From positions 262,447 to 326,446 of the forward strand of contig NZ_LMLZ01000021.1 in the NCBI RefSeq assembly GCF_001422735.1: 64,000 bases of DNA, given 5' to 3'. The notes under the pieces are model-generated. The model was not told the origin of the DNA. It saw only the letters and a list, made by a program, of their open reading frames with translations, and did no database searches. Origin of the DNA: Acidovorax sp. Leaf78. GTDB taxonomy: Bacteria; Pseudomonadota; Gammaproteobacteria; Burkholderiales; Burkholderiaceae_C. Shown one piece after another: positions 18,757 through 27,569 of this stretch (the stretch's first letter is position 1; every line of letters begins with the position of its first letter). Position numbers and translations under genes: made by a program.

Positions 18757-19074
18757 ATGAACTTCGCAGACCGCCTCAAGCAACTCCCCGCCACCACCCA
18801 CCTCACAGCCCTGCAGCTGCTGGATGCAGGCGACCAGGTCGTGGCCACCATTGAGAACAAGCCCGGCCAGACGGGCTCCTTGGTCGTCTACGCCGCGCTG
18901 GCGGCCCTGTACGGCGGCAGCATCACGCCGGCCGCCGCTGCGCTGGGGCTGGAGTGGTATGCCGAGCACACGGCAGACGCCAAGGCCTTCCCTGGCAAGC
19001 ACCCCAACATCGACCGCCTGCTGGCCTGGGCCGAGGGCAGCGAGAGCTTTCGCGTGCGCACCGTGGCCGCCTGA
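18757..19074 (+). CDS. DUF2322-family protein
   Basis: This 105-residue soluble protein looks like the DUF2322 family, short uncharacterised proteobacterial proteins (MNFADRLKQLP at the start, ENKPGQTGSLVVYAALAALYG, GKHPNIDRLLAWAE). No catalytic motif is apparent. It is expressed alone, just after a repeat element. The ATG at 18757 has no strong ribosome-binding sequence. The family name is from memory and less certain than the gene call. Confidence 0.72.
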   Translation: MNFADRLKQLPATTHLTALQLLDAGDQVVATIENKPGQTGSLVVYAALAALYGGSITPAAAALGLEWYAEHTADAKAFPGKHPNIDRLLAWAEGSESFRVRTVAA

Positions 19075-19242
19075 GGCCAGGGCTGGACAGCGCCAGGCGT
19101 TCAGAAAAAAATGCCGGCGCCGGCCGCCTGTTGTCGAAAACGGCCTGCCCCGTTCGTCGTAGGAATGTGAACAGCTGCGACCCCCGCTGCTGCCCACCTT
19201 CTTCATCCACCCTGAGTAGTTGACACCCCAAGGAGACAACCC

Positions 19243-19734
19243 ATGACGACCAGCGATCCCAGCGACAACAGCAGCCACAGCGCTGCAGCCAGCGGCACAG
19301 TCACCCTGCACCGCGTGCTGCGCGCCCCGCCAGAGAGGGTGTACCGCGCCTTTCTGGACGCAGACGCCATGTGCAAATGGCTGCCTCCCCACGGGTTCAC
19401 GGGCCGGGTGCTGAGCCTGGATGCCCGCGTGGGCGGCACCTACCGCATGCAGTTCACCAACTTCGGCAACGGCCAGACGCATGCGTTCGGCGGCGAGTAC
19501 CTGGAGCTGGTGCCCGGCGAGCGCATCGTGCACACCGACCGCTTCGACGACCCCAACCTGCCCGGCGAGATGCGCACCAGCATCGTGCTCAAGAAGGTGC
19601 TGGTGGGCACCGAGGTGTCCATCGTGCAGGCCGGCATCCCTGCAGTGATCCCGACCGAGATGTGCTACCTGGGGTGGCAGGAATCGCTGCAGTTGCTGGC
19701 GCAGTTGATCGAGCCCGAGATTCCTGCGGAGTGA
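19243..19734 (+). CDS. SRPBCC/AHSA1-like (START-fold) protein
   Basis: The 163-residue protein has the activator-of-Hsp90 (AHSA1) type START fold: VTLHRVLRAPPERVYRAFLD at the start, then CKWLPPHGFTGRV, GGTYRMQFTNF, and the closing helix WQESLQLLAQLIEPE. Such proteins bind hydrophobic ligands in a deep cavity. Similar genes often sit with an ArsR regulator, but none is adjacent. AAGGAG precedes the ATG. It converges with the PheC-like gene. Confidence 0.87.
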   Translation: MTTSDPSDNSSHSAAASGTVTLHRVLRAPPERVYRAFLDADAMCKWLPPHGFTGRVLSLDARVGGTYRMQFTNFGNGQTHAFGGEYLELVPGERIVHTDRFDDPNLPGEMRTSIVLKKVLVGTEVSIVQAGIPAVIPTEMCYLGWQESLQLLAQLIEPEIPAE

Positions 19735-19766
19735 TCTGCAGCAGCCGCACGCCGGTTCTGCGGCAG

Positions 19767-19788
19767 CCGCGCCCGCCACAGGGCGCGG
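19767..19788. terminator. 8-bp GC stem-loop between convergent genes
   Basis: CCGCGCCC at 19767-19774 and GGGCGCGG at 19781-19788 flank a 6-base loop. It lies between the SRPBCC gene and the minus-strand PheC-like gene, so it can end both transcripts. No T tract is present. Confidence 0.5.
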
Positions 19789-19830
19789 GTTCGCACCGTC
19801 AGGCGGGCGCCACCATCGTCATCATCAGTA

Positions 19831-20616
19831 TCACTTGAGCCACTTGTCGGCGGCCTGCTTGAGCACGCCCCGGCTGTCCACCTGGCCCCAAACGAAGTTC
19901 ATCACCCGGGTGTAGTCCGCATCGTCCTTGGGCAGCATGAAGCCCAGGTAGCTCTTGGGCGTGAGCGGCGCGTCGATGAAGGCGGCGTGAAGGCGCGGGT
20001 CGGCCTTGCTGTAGACCACGGCCTCGTAGGTCTCGGTGATCATCACGTCGCCCTTGCCCTCGGCGATGAGCGCAGGGATCTCGGCGTTCTTGTCGTGCGT
20101 GCTGACCTGCGCGGTCTTGAGGTTCTGCAGCACAAAGGTCTCGTTGGTGCCGCCGGGGTTCTTGATCACGCGCACCGTGGGCTTGTTCAAGTCGTCCACG
20201 GTGTTGTACTTGGCCTTCTCGGCCGAGCGCACCAGCGCCACTTTGCCGAAGGGCGCGTAGCCAGGCAGCATTTCGATCAGGCGGATGCGCGCCACATTGC
20301 GCGTGATGCCGCCCACCGCGATGTCGAACTGGTCGGCCTGCAGGTCCTTCATCAGGTTGGGCCACGAGGTCTGCACGTATTCGATCTTCACGCCCAGCTC
20401 CTTGGCCATGGCCTCGATCACGTCGATGTCGTGGCCCGAGAGGCCCGCGTCCGTCTTGATGGCAAACGGCCGGTAGTCGCCCGGCGTGCCCACGCGGATG
20501 ACCTTGGTCTCCATGATCTTGTCCAGCCGGGGGCCGGCCTGCGCGGCCTGGCTGAAGAGGGACAGGCCCGCCACCAGGACGGTGGCAGCCACGGCGAGTG
20601 TTTTCTTGGTGATCAT
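19831..20616 (-). CDS. Periplasmic solute-binding-fold protein, cyclohexadienyl dehydratase (PheC)-like
   Basis: The 261-residue protein has a signal peptide (VAATVLVAGLSLFSQAAQA) and the type 3 solute-binding fold. It carries the stretches characteristic of PheC of Pseudomonas aeruginosa: GTPGDYRPFA, VQTSWPNLMKDLQADQFDIA, and NPGGTNETF. PheC is a periplasmic enzyme that dehydrates arogenate or prephenate. No permease or ATPase gene is near, which favours an enzyme over a transport receptor. The ATG at 20616 gives a typical signal peptide. A simple amino-acid-binding protein remains possible. Confidence 0.8.
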   Translation of the reverse strand: MITKKTLAVAATVLVAGLSLFSQAAQAGPRLDKIMETKVIRVGTPGDYRPFAIKTDAGLSGHDIDVIEAMAKELGVKIEYVQTSWPNLMKDLQADQFDIAVGGITRNVARIRLIEMLPGYAPFGKVALVRSAEKAKYNTVDDLNKPTVRVIKNPGGTNETFVLQNLKTAQVSTHDKNAEIPALIAEGKGDVMITETYEAVVYSKADPRLHAAFIDAPLTPKSYLGFMLPKDDADYTRVMNFVWGQVDSRGVLKQAADKWLK

Positions 20617-20822
20617 GATTTTTGAAACGCTCCAGAAGGGGGATGGACCAGCGTCCCTTGGGGGCCGCGCGGCAAACGCTGCACCGGCAGGACGCACAAA
20701 AGAATACGCCAGCCACTAGCATCAACCATGCCGAGCAGGCGCCCAATGATGGCACCGGGCACGCACTGCCACCGTGCTGGGTTACCCTGCAAGCCCGATC
20801 CGCCGTTTCACCGGTAGGTCAT

Positions 20823-20877
20823 CCATGGATCGACCGTCGACCATGGGCCTGCGAATCAATGGACCTGCCCTTCGCAG
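20823..20877 (+). promoter_or_regulatory. Two consecutive inverted repeats upstream of a small gene
   Basis: CCATGG at 20823-20828 and 20841-20846 bracket an imperfect dyad (TCGA-CCG-TCGA). CTGCGAA at 20849-20855 pairs with TTCGCAG at 20871-20877. They could be an operator or stem-loops in the leader of the gene at 20903. The role is unknown. Confidence 0.3.
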
Positions 20878-20902
20878 ATCCCCTCATCACACAAGGAACA
20901 CC

Positions 20903-21151
20903 ATGAAAAAACTCAACGTCACCATCCAGCTCGAAATGACCGTGCCCGACGACTGGCAGCTGGTCGAGACCTCCGAAGGGACGCCCGTGATCCAGATGGC
21001 CGAAGGAAAATTCCTGGACATCGCCATCGAGCCACTGTTCGCATCGGACCCGGAAGACATGTGGAGCAGCAGCGAGACCGACGACGAGCTCAACGACGTG
21101 CTCGACATGGTGGAGAGCGAGGAAGTGGCGTACGAGTTTGTGACGCACTGA
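20903..21151 (+). CDS. Small acidic hypothetical protein
   Basis: The 82-residue protein begins MKKLNVTIQLEMTVPDDWQL and ends in a strongly acidic stretch (SSSETDDELNDVLDMVESEE). AAGGA lies 6 bases upstream of the ATG at 20903. The DW and VQMAEGKF-like pattern resembles short uncharacterised proteins of Burkholderiales. No membrane segment or signal is seen and no function can be assigned. Confidence 0.75.
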   Translation: MKKLNVTIQLEMTVPDDWQLVETSEGTPVIQMAEGKFLDIAIEPLFASDPEDMWSSSETDDELNDVLDMVESEEVAYEFVTH

Positions 21152-21343
21152 GCGGTAGCACGCGCCCCGGCAGGCCCTGGGCTCATGCGAAAGTGTTTCT
21201 CATACCAGTCACATTCCGTCTTTTGCAAAGAATGAGACACACTTTCTGCAAGGCCCACCGCACAGGTATGGAGTGCTCCGGCGCTGAATGGGCCTGACAG
21301 GGCGCAGTGGCGACGGCGGCGACGGCGGTAATTGCCGCCGCAG

Positions 21344-22639
21344 TCACAACTGCGAGCGCAGCAGCCCGGTCATCTTCTCGTGCAGCTTTTCGCGCAGCGG
21401 CCGCTCCAGCCAGTCTGCGTGCGTCACGCGACGCGACCGCTTGATGTCGTCTTCGAACACCAGCGTCTGGCGCTGCGCGAACTTCGCGTCGTAGACGTTC
21501 AGATTGGCCTCGTCGTTCAGGCGAAACGATCGGTTGTCGAAGTTGGTGGAGCCCACCGACACCAGCAGCTGGTCCACGATCATTACCTTGCAGTGGTACA
21601 TGGTGGGGCGATACTCGTAAATCTCGGCGCCGGCCTGCAGCAGGTCGCCCCAGGTGGCGCGTGATGCAGCCTTTACCGTTTCAGTATCAGTGTGCTCGCC
21701 GGGCGTGACCAGGCGCACGCGCACACCGCGTTTCAAGGCGTCCATCAGCAGGTTTTGCGTGAGCTCGTCGGGCACGAAGTACGCCACCGACAGGTCGATG
21801 CTGCGCTCCGCAGCCGTGATGGCCAGGTGGTACATGAGCTGCATGCTCTCGCTGCCGCTCGATGGCGAGCTGGAGAACATCTGCGCCTTTTGCGTGCCCA
21901 CCGGCGCGATGGGCGGAAAGTACGCATCGCCATGCAGTACCTTGCCCGTGACCTTGAGCCAGTTGTCGAGGAACGTGGCCTGCATCTGCGCCACGGCCGG
22001 GCCGCGCACCAGGTAGTGCGAGTCGCGCCAGTGGTCGGGGTTTTGCGCATTGCCGGTCCATTCGGGCGCAATGCCCACGCCACCGGTAAAGCCCACCTGC
22101 CCGTCCACCACCAGCAGCTTGCGGTGGGTGCGGTTGTTCAGGCGCGCCAGGTTGTACCAATGGGGCTCGTGGAATTTTTTGATCTGCACGCCGGCCTGCT
22201 CCATCTCGGCCAGGTAGCTGTCTTCCATCTTGGCGCTGCCCACCCAGTCGAGCAGTACGTGAACTTTCACGCCCGCCTGGGCACGCTCGCTCAGCGCGTC
22301 GGCAAACTGCTTGCCGATGTCGCCCGACCAGTAGATGTAGGTTTCGAACGTGACGCTCTTTTGCGCGGCCTTGATGGCTGCCAGCATGGGCGGAAAGATC
22401 TGATCGCCGTTGAGCAGCTCGGTCACCTCGTTGCCTCCGACGATGCCGGGGCCCAGCAGGCTGCCCAGGGCGCGCTCGAACTGCGGGCTGGCGGTGTTGT
22501 ACAAGCGGGGCAGCTCGTGCTGCACCTTCTTTTCACCAGCGGTGAAGTTCAGGGCCAACAGCACCAACACTCCGGTGACCAGTGCGGTCAGGAAGATGGT
22601 GAGGGGGGTGGAGAGGCGGCGGGGGCCAGCGTGGAGCAT
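21344..22639 (-). CDS. Cardiolipin synthase-type phospholipase D family protein (ClsB-like)
   Basis: The protein has about 431 residues. One N-terminal membrane segment (LTIFLTALVTGVLVLLALNF) precedes two PLD domains. The HKD motifs are THRKLLVVDG (about residue 171) and YHCKVMIVDQ (about 347). It fits bacterial cardiolipin synthases that join phosphatidylglycerol with another phospholipid at the inner membrane. The ATG at 22639 is chosen; an in-frame ATG at 22675 would add 12 residues. It is divergent from the M23 peptidase with about 90 bases between. Confidence 0.88.
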   Translation of the reverse strand: MLHAGPRRLSTPLTIFLTALVTGVLVLLALNFTAGEKKVQHELPRLYNTASPQFERALGSLLGPGIVGGNEVTELLNGDQIFPPMLAAIKAAQKSVTFETYIYWSGDIGKQFADALSERAQAGVKVHVLLDWVGSAKMEDSYLAEMEQAGVQIKKFHEPHWYNLARLNNRTHRKLLVVDGQVGFTGGVGIAPEWTGNAQNPDHWRDSHYLVRGPAVAQMQATFLDNWLKVTGKVLHGDAYFPPIAPVGTQKAQMFSSSPSSGSESMQLMYHLAITAAERSIDLSVAYFVPDELTQNLLMDALKRGVRVRLVTPGEHTDTETVKAASRATWGDLLQAGAEIYEYRPTMYHCKVMIVDQLLVSVGSTNFDNRSFRLNDEANLNVYDAKFAQRQTLVFEDDIKRSRRVTHADWLERPLREKLHEKMTGLLRSQL

Positions 22640-22731
22640 GCGGGCGATTGTGGCGGCGGTCCATGTCCGCAACATGTAGGCCGAAGTCGCAGCGCCGCGG
22701 CGGCACAATGGCCGGTTGTCGCACTGCGTCC

Positions 22732-23706
22732 ATGCAGCCGGTCACCCACCCCCTCAACGCATTCACTGCCATCGTGTCCCAGCTACCCCCCACCCTCGCT
22801 GCCCCACCACTCCCCACGCTGACCCGGCGCGCCCTGATCGGCGCAGGCGGCCTGCTGGCCCTGCCCGCCACCGGCTGGCTGCATGCCAAGCCCCTGCCGC
22901 CCGCGCCTGTCGTCTGGCCCCACGCCCTGCCAGTGCCTGGGGGCGTGGCCCGGCTGTCGCTGGGCCCGGCGGCCACGCGGCCGGTGGCGCATGTGCGCCA
23001 GGGCGATGTGGACGTGCCGGTGCTGGTGGTGGGCGATGCCATCGAGTGGACAGCCGTGGTGGGCATACCGCTGGCTGCGGAGCCGGGCGACGCTTTCATC
23101 ACTGTGCAGCCCGCGAGCGGCAAGCAACGCGAGGGCAGCGCACGGCAAGTACCGTACCGCATCGCGCCCAAGCAGTACAAGGAGCAGCAGCTCAAGGTCG
23201 CGCCTGGCAAGGTGGACCTGTCGCCCGAAGACCAGGCCCGCTACGAGCGCGAGCGCGAGCACCAGGCAGTGGTCGTGGCCGCATTCACCGAACAGCCTGC
23301 GGGCCAGGCGCTGCCATCGCTGCGCATGCGCGTGCCGGTGCCGGGGCGGCGGTCCAGCTCGTTCGGGCTGCGGCGCGTGTTCAACGGGCAGTCGCGCAAT
23401 CCGCACAGCGGCATGGACATCGCGGCAGGCACGGGCACGCCCATCGTGGCGCCGCTGCCAGGCCGGGTGATCGACGTGGGCGACTACTTCTTCAGCGGCG
23501 GCAGCGTGTGGCTCGACCACGGCCAGGGCCTGCTGACGGTGTACGCCCACCTGAGCAGCATGGACGTGCACGTGGGCGATATCGTGAAAACCGGCGAGGC
23601 GTTCTGCAAGGTAGGCGCCACAGGCCGCGTGACCGGGCCGCACCTGCACTGGGGCGTGATGCTCAACCGCGCGATGGTGGACCCGGCGCTGTTCGTGCCG
23701 GCGTAG
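22732..23706 (+). CDS. Exported M23-family (LytM) peptidase
   Basis: The 324-residue protein has a twin-arginine-like signal (TRRALIGAGGLLALPATGWL). A middle region with an acidic and basic helix (EDQARYEREREHQAVV) comes next. The C-terminal LytM domain has zinc ligands in NPHSGMDIAA and GPHLHWGVML. FGLRRVFNGQ precedes the first ligand as in active enzymes. It should cut peptidoglycan cross-bridges in the periplasm. Upstream ATGs at 22648 and 22708 exist, but 22732 is closer to the signal peptide. Export route (Tat or Sec) is an inference. Confidence 0.87.
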   Translation: MQPVTHPLNAFTAIVSQLPPTLAAPPLPTLTRRALIGAGGLLALPATGWLHAKPLPPAPVVWPHALPVPGGVARLSLGPAATRPVAHVRQGDVDVPVLVVGDAIEWTAVVGIPLAAEPGDAFITVQPASGKQREGSARQVPYRIAPKQYKEQQLKVAPGKVDLSPEDQARYEREREHQAVVVAAFTEQPAGQALPSLRMRVPVPGRRSSSFGLRRVFNGQSRNPHSGMDIAAGTGTPIVAPLPGRVIDVGDYFFSGGSVWLDHGQGLLTVYAHLSSMDVHVGDIVKTGEAFCKVGATGRVTGPHLHWGVMLNRAMVDPALFVPA

Positions 23707-23773
23707 ATCGCAGAGCCGGCGAACGGTCCAACGGTTTATCGACCTGTCTCCACACCACATTGCTCACACTATG

Positions 23774-23827
23774 AATTTGATAGCTATCAGCGCTTACCCG
23801 ATGCGCGGTAGACGCCTTTTTATTCAA
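23774..23827 (+). repeat. Comamonadaceae GATAGCT-type intergenic repeat, copy 2
   Basis: TTTGATAGCTATCAGCGCTT, a variable stretch, GCGGTAGACGCC and TTTTTATTC. This copy is close to the consensus and lies between the M23 peptidase gene and rluE, just upstream of the rluE start. Confidence 0.8.
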
Positions 23828-23841
23828 GACCCCACCACCGC

Positions 23842-24378
23842 ATGACCTCGCGCCTCATCCGCTTCAACAAACCCTACGGCGTGCTGAGCCAGTTCACCCC
23901 CGAAGGCAAGTGGCAGGGCCTCAAGGACTACATCGACCTGCCCGGCGTGTACGTGGCAGGGCGGCTGGATGCGGACAGCGAAGGACTGCTGCTGCTCACC
24001 AACGACGGCCCACTGCAGGCCCGTATTGCCGACCCGCGCTTCAAGATGGAGAAGACCTACTGGGTGCAGGTGGAGGGCATCCCAGATGCTGCCGCGCTCG
24101 CCGCGCTGTGCAGCGGCGTGGTGCTGAACGACGGCCCCACCCTGCCAGCTCGCGCGCGCCTGCTGGACCCGCCCCCCGCCGTGTGGCCGCGCAACCCGCC
24201 CATCCGCGAGCGCAAGGCCATTCCCACCGCGTGGATCGAACTCGTCATCCGCGAAGGCCGCAACCGCCAGGTGCGGCGCATGACGGCCGCCGTGGGTCAC
24301 CCCACGCTGCGGCTCATCCGCGCGGCCATCGGGCCGTACTCGTTGCAAGGGCTGGAGCCCGGGACCTGGGCTGACTGA
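23842..24378 (+). CDS. rluE: 23S rRNA pseudouridine(2457) synthase
   Basis: The 178-residue protein is a short RsuA-family pseudouridine synthase without an S4 domain, as in Rlu[18 protein letters not shown] at residues 40-56 holds the catalytic Asp43, and [20 protein letters not shown] is the second conserved block. RluE modifies U2457 of 23S rRNA near the peptidyl-transferase centre. RluE-type length and [15 protein letters not shown] at the start support the assignment over RluB or RluF. Confidence 0.92.
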   Translation: MTSRLIRFNKPYGVLSQFTPEGKWQGLKDYIDLPGVYVAGRLDADSEGLLLLTNDGPLQARIADPRFKMEKTYWVQVEGIPDAAALAALCSGVVLNDGPTLPARARLLDPPPAVWPRNPPIRERKAIPTAWIELVIREGRNRQVRRMTAAVGHPTLRLIRAAIGPYSLQGLEPGTWAD

Positions 24379-24572
24379 GGCACCGGGTCAGGGTCCGGTC
24401 ACTGTGGATCTCGCTCGGCAGCTCATTGGCCTCGGTTTTGCAGCTATCCACGTGCCGGCTCGGCGCAGGCACAAAAGGCTGCGAATCCCATCGGCAAGGC
24501 ATTCCATTGCTGCCAGCACGCTGTCACCAGCGCACCCTAAAGTCCCGGGTTCACACAGACACGAAGGAACGC

Positions 24573-25118
24573 ATGACAACGCAGTTCTACGGCGCGTCCA
24601 GCCTGGACGGATTCATTGCCACGCCCGACCACGACCTGTCCTGGCTGCTGCAGTTCGGCGACATCGAGGGCAGCAGCTACCCCGCCTTCATCCGCGATGT
24701 GGGTGCGCTGGCCATGGGATCGCACACCTACGAATGGATGCTGAAACACGCCATCGACGCGGGCCAGCCGTGGCCTTACCAACAGCCTGCATGGGTGTTC
24801 ACCTCGCGCACGCTGCGCAGCGTGGCCGGTGTCGATGTGCGCTTTGTACACGGCGATATGCGGCCCGTGCACCAGGCCATGGTGCAGGCCGCGGCGGGGC
24901 GCAATGTGTGGGTCGTGGGCGGTGGTGAACTGGTGGGGCAGTTCCACGATGCGGGCCTCCTGGACGAGCTGATCGTGCAGGTCGCACCGGTCACGCTGGG
25001 CGCGGGCGCGCCGCTGCTGCCGCGGCGGATCACAAAGCCTGGGGCGCTGCGCCTGCAGTCGGTGGCCACGCTGGGCGGCATCTTTGCGGAGCTGCGATAT
25101 GCGGTGCAGCGGCCCTGA
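24573..25118 (+). CDS. Dihydrofolate reductase-family protein (RibD C-terminal fold)
   Basis: The 181-residue protein has the RibD C-terminal/DHFR-like fold: FYGASSLDGFIATPDHDLSW, ALAMGSHTYEWML and NVWVVGGGELVGQFHDAGL with the NADPH-binding Gly cluster. Such stand-alone proteins reduce unknown substrates and are not necessarily folate enzymes. GAAGGA lies upstream of the ATG at 24573. A repeat element follows the stop. Confidence 0.85.
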   Translation: MTTQFYGASSLDGFIATPDHDLSWLLQFGDIEGSSYPAFIRDVGALAMGSHTYEWMLKHAIDAGQPWPYQQPAWVFTSRTLRSVAGVDVRFVHGDMRPVHQAMVQAAAGRNVWVVGGGELVGQFHDAGLLDELIVQVAPVTLGAGAPLLPRRITKPGALRLQSVATLGGIFAELRYAVQRP

Positions 25119-25142
25119 TGCACTTGCTGCCCTCCGCTATGC

Positions 25143-25195
25143 TTTCTATAGCTTTCAGCGCTTGAGCAACAAGCGGTAGCGGCGTTTTTAGCTCA
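25143..25195 (+). repeat. Comamonadaceae GATAGCT-type intergenic repeat, copy 3
   Basis: TATAGCTTTCAGCGCTTG, spacer, CAAGCGGTAGCGGCG, then TTTTTA. The AGCGCTTG and CAAGCGGT arms can pair, and with the T run they resemble a terminator between two convergent genes. Confidence 0.8.
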
Positions 25196-25203
25196 AACAA
25201 CGC

Positions 25204-25641
25204 TCAGTCCAGCGCCACCGTTTTGCTCACCGGGTGCGACAGCACCAGCGACGTGGACACGCTGCCGTGCACGGCCAGCGCATCCACCACGCGCTCAAGG
25301 TCGGCGGGCTGGCCGAAGGCGCAGCGCACCACGAAGCAGTCTTCGCCCGTTATGCGCACGGCGTCCAGCACCTCGGGCATGGACTGGAACAGTTGCACGT
25401 AGCGCTGGATGTGCTCGTGCGTAGTACGTACCCGCACCACCGCCTGCAGGCCCAGACCCACCGCGGCCAGGTCGATGCGGGCCGCATAGCCTGCGATCAC
25501 GCCCGCGTCTTCGAGCTTCTTCACCCGCTCGCTCATCGCGGGCTGCGACAGGCCGATCTGCTTGCCCAGCGCCGACAGGCTTTGCCGGGCGTCGCGCTGC
25601 AGCGCCATGAGGATCTGCCGGTCTTTCTTGTCCAGTTCCAC
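25204..25641 (-). CDS. Lrp/AsnC-family transcriptional regulator
   Basis: The protein has 145 residues. An N-terminal helix-turn-helix (LDKKDRQILMALQRDARQSL, SALGKQIGLSQPAMSERVKK) is followed by a RAM ligand domain ending in HGSVSTSLVLSHPVSKTVAL. The start is taken as the GTG at 25641 because AAAGGA lies about 8 bases upstream; the ATG at 25677 adds 12 residues. It is divergent from the small hydrolase gene at 25774. Its ligand is unknown. Confidence 0.88.
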   Translation of the reverse strand: MELDKKDRQILMALQRDARQSLSALGKQIGLSQPAMSERVKKLEDAGVIAGYAARIDLAAVGLGLQAVVRVRTTHEHIQRYVQLFQSMPEVLDAVRITGEDCFVVRCAFGQPADLERVVDALAVHGSVSTSLVLSHPVSKTVALD

Positions 25642-25773
25642 GTGCAAGGTCCTTTGCCAGCGAGCCGATGATTTCAAGGTTGAGGGGTGCGCTTTTCGAT
25701 GATGTCCCCTGGCCGGGAACGTGCGCTGTGCCTATCGTAGGCGGTCTTTCAACACCTCGATCAACACCACGCC

Positions 25774-26313
25774 ATGCGCCCTGTCCTGCTCATCCCCGGT
25801 ATCCACAACTCCGGTCCGCTCCATTGGCAATCATTGTGGCAAGCGCAGCATGCTGGCGTCTCGCGTGTACAGCAGGCCGACTGGGACCACCCCGTGTGCA
25901 GCGTCTGGGTGCAGGCGCTTGACGCTGCCGTGGCCCACGCGAGCGAGCCGCCGATTCTGGTAGCGCACAGCCTGGGTTGCCTGGCGGCGGTGCAGTGGGC
26001 CGCCCTGAGCACAAGGCCCGTGCACGCGATGCTGCTGGTGGCTGTGCCCGACCCGCTGGGGCCGAACTTTCCGGCCGATGCACAAGGCTTCGCGCCGCTG
26101 CCGGGCGCCCTGCCGCCAATGCGCCAACTCACGCTCATCAGCAGCACCGACGACCCCTATTCCACACCCGGCTTTTCAGCGCAGCGTGCGGCCGACTGGA
26201 AGGCCGAGCATGTGGTGCTGGGCGCTGCAGGCCATATCAATGCCAACAGCGGCCTGGGCGCGTGGCCGCAAGGGTGGGAGCATGTGGAGCGCTGGCGCGG
26301 GCAGGTGGGCTGA
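25774..26313 (+). CDS. RBBP9/YdeN-family serine hydrolase
   Basis: The 179-residue alpha/beta hydrolase of the RBBP9/YdeN type begins LLIPGIHNSGPLHWQSLWQ. The nucleophile is Ser66 in LVAHSLGC, the acid is in SSTDDPYS, and the His is in AAGHINANSGLG. The substrate of the family is mostly unknown; it is cytoplasmic. It is divergent from the AsnC-type regulator, which may control it. Confidence 0.88.
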   Translation: MRPVLLIPGIHNSGPLHWQSLWQAQHAGVSRVQQADWDHPVCSVWVQALDAAVAHASEPPILVAHSLGCLAAVQWAALSTRPVHAMLLVAVPDPLGPNFPADAQGFAPLPGALPPMRQLTLISSTDDPYSTPGFSAQRAADWKAEHVVLGAAGHINANSGLGAWPQGWEHVERWRGQVG

Positions 26314-26367
26314 GAACGCAGCGCAGTCCAGGGGTGGTGCGGGCAGCACCGCGCCCCAGTGTTCGAA

Positions 26368-27030
26368 TCAGCCGCCCAACGCCTGTGCCTGGTCGATGAT
26401 CAGGTAGCGCTTGACCAGGTCGAAGAAGCTTTCGTAGAACGTGTCCTTGGAGATCGTCTCGCTGCCCACCTTGACCATCGACTCGCTGCTGGCCGACAGC
26501 GGCAGCGACACCGAACCGATGGCGCCCACGCCCAGGCTGGCGGAGTTGTTGGTCTTGCGCAGCGCATAGGTGTCCTGCAGCGCGGTGACGAAGCCCAGGC
26601 TCACCTTCCCGTCGCTGGCCTCGGGCACGCAGACCACACGCACGACCATCTGCAAATGCGATTCGGCCTCGGGCTGGAAGCTCTTCTTGCCTTCCACCAA
26701 ATCTGCGCTGCTCGACGAGATGATGTAGCCCTGGCTCAGCAGCGCCCGGCGCGACGCCTCGCAGGTCTGGGCGGGCGTGGCGTCGAACATGCGCGAGTAG
26801 GTGCTCACCGAGCCAAAGCTTTCCTGCACGCCGAAGGTCTTCACGTTGGTGCCTACGCAGCCGGCCAGCAGCAGCGCCCCGCCCGCCAAGACGGCGGCGG
26901 CAGCGCTGCGCACGGCGGGCCGCCAACGGCCCGTGTCGAGGGGAGAGGCCGTCAGCGACGGCGTCGGTTGGCATGCAAGGCTGGGCAACAGGTGGTCCTG
27001 GTTGTGTGTCTGGATCTGGGTCTGTGTCAT
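26368..27030 (-). CDS. DUF2242 lipoprotein
   Basis: The 220-residue protein has a lipoprotein signal (AAAAVLAGGALLLAGC, Cys about residue 58) after an unusually long N-terminal region of about 40 residues. The mature part resembles DUF2242: FGVQESFGSVSTYSRMFDAT, CEASRRALLSQGYIISSSSA, and the C-terminal KDTFYESFFDLVKRYLI. The function is unknown. The ATG at 27030 was chosen; starting later would give a more normal signal peptide, so the start is uncertain. Confidence 0.78.
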   Translation of the reverse strand: MTQTQIQTHNQDHLLPSLACQPTPSLTASPLDTGRWRPAVRSAAAAVLAGGALLLAGCVGTNVKTFGVQESFGSVSTYSRMFDATPAQTCEASRRALLSQGYIISSSSADLVEGKKSFQPEAESHLQMVVRVVCVPEASDGKVSLGFVTALQDTYALRKTNNSASLGVGAIGSVSLPLSASSESMVKVGSETISKDTFYESFFDLVKRYLIIDQAQALGG

Positions 27031-27569
27031 GTCGTTCTCACCAATTCCGTATGGCGCTGGCAGGGGCCCGCAGCAGGGCGGCCCGCCCCGCTTGCTCTGA
27101 CGGCGGGTGCCACACCGGGTTCCATGGATTCTAGAAACTCCGGACTGCGGCGCACGCGGGATGCTGCACTGCACTATGCCGCCAGCGGAGCCACGCAGCC
27201 GTCAGGAAAAGGCGACTGAACGTATCAATTTGCACCGTCGGCCCACGGGGGCGTCCCCAACGCTCCTGAAAAGATAGCTTGCGGCCCTTTGCCAAAAAGC
27301 GTGCGCGCCACCTACTCACGCGCCTGGAGGGCCATGGCGAGTTATGCCCGTCGGATGTGCAACAAGCTGTGGATAAATCCGGGAACAAGCCCCGGAACCC
27401 GCGCCAGCACTGGCGTGCGACGCGTTGCCTAAAAAACGGTCAGCCGTAGCGTCCCCAGCAAGCAAGGTGCGCCTTGCACGCCTTTGTTACGGCAGGACAC
27501 GGCATGTCCGAGACGTCCAGCAGCTATACTATTGATAGCTAATCGCGCTGACCCATCCTGCGATGGAGC
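27031..27569. other. 539-base gene-free region
   Basis: No convincing gene is seen on either strand. It holds a TGTGGATAA match to the DnaA box at 27368-27376, a small TCCGGG/CCCGGA hairpin about ten bases after it, and a truncated copy of the GATAGCT repeat at about 27530-27549. The left part must contain the promoter of the DUF2242 gene. Confidence 0.5.
27530..27549 (+). repeat. Truncated GATAGCT-type repeat
   Basis: ATTGATAGCTAATCGCGCTG matches only the 5' half of the intergenic repeat; the GCGGTAG half is missing. Confidence 0.4.

Noticed and set aside
27368-27376. TGTGGATAA, a perfect match to the DnaA box, as a sign of a replication origin
   Set aside because: There is only one box, no AT-rich unwinding region and no dnaA, dnaN or parAB gene nearby.
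27131-27388. 85-codon minus-strand frame in the gap before the nuclease gene
   Set aside because: No ribosome-binding site, no recognisable family and poor codon bias.
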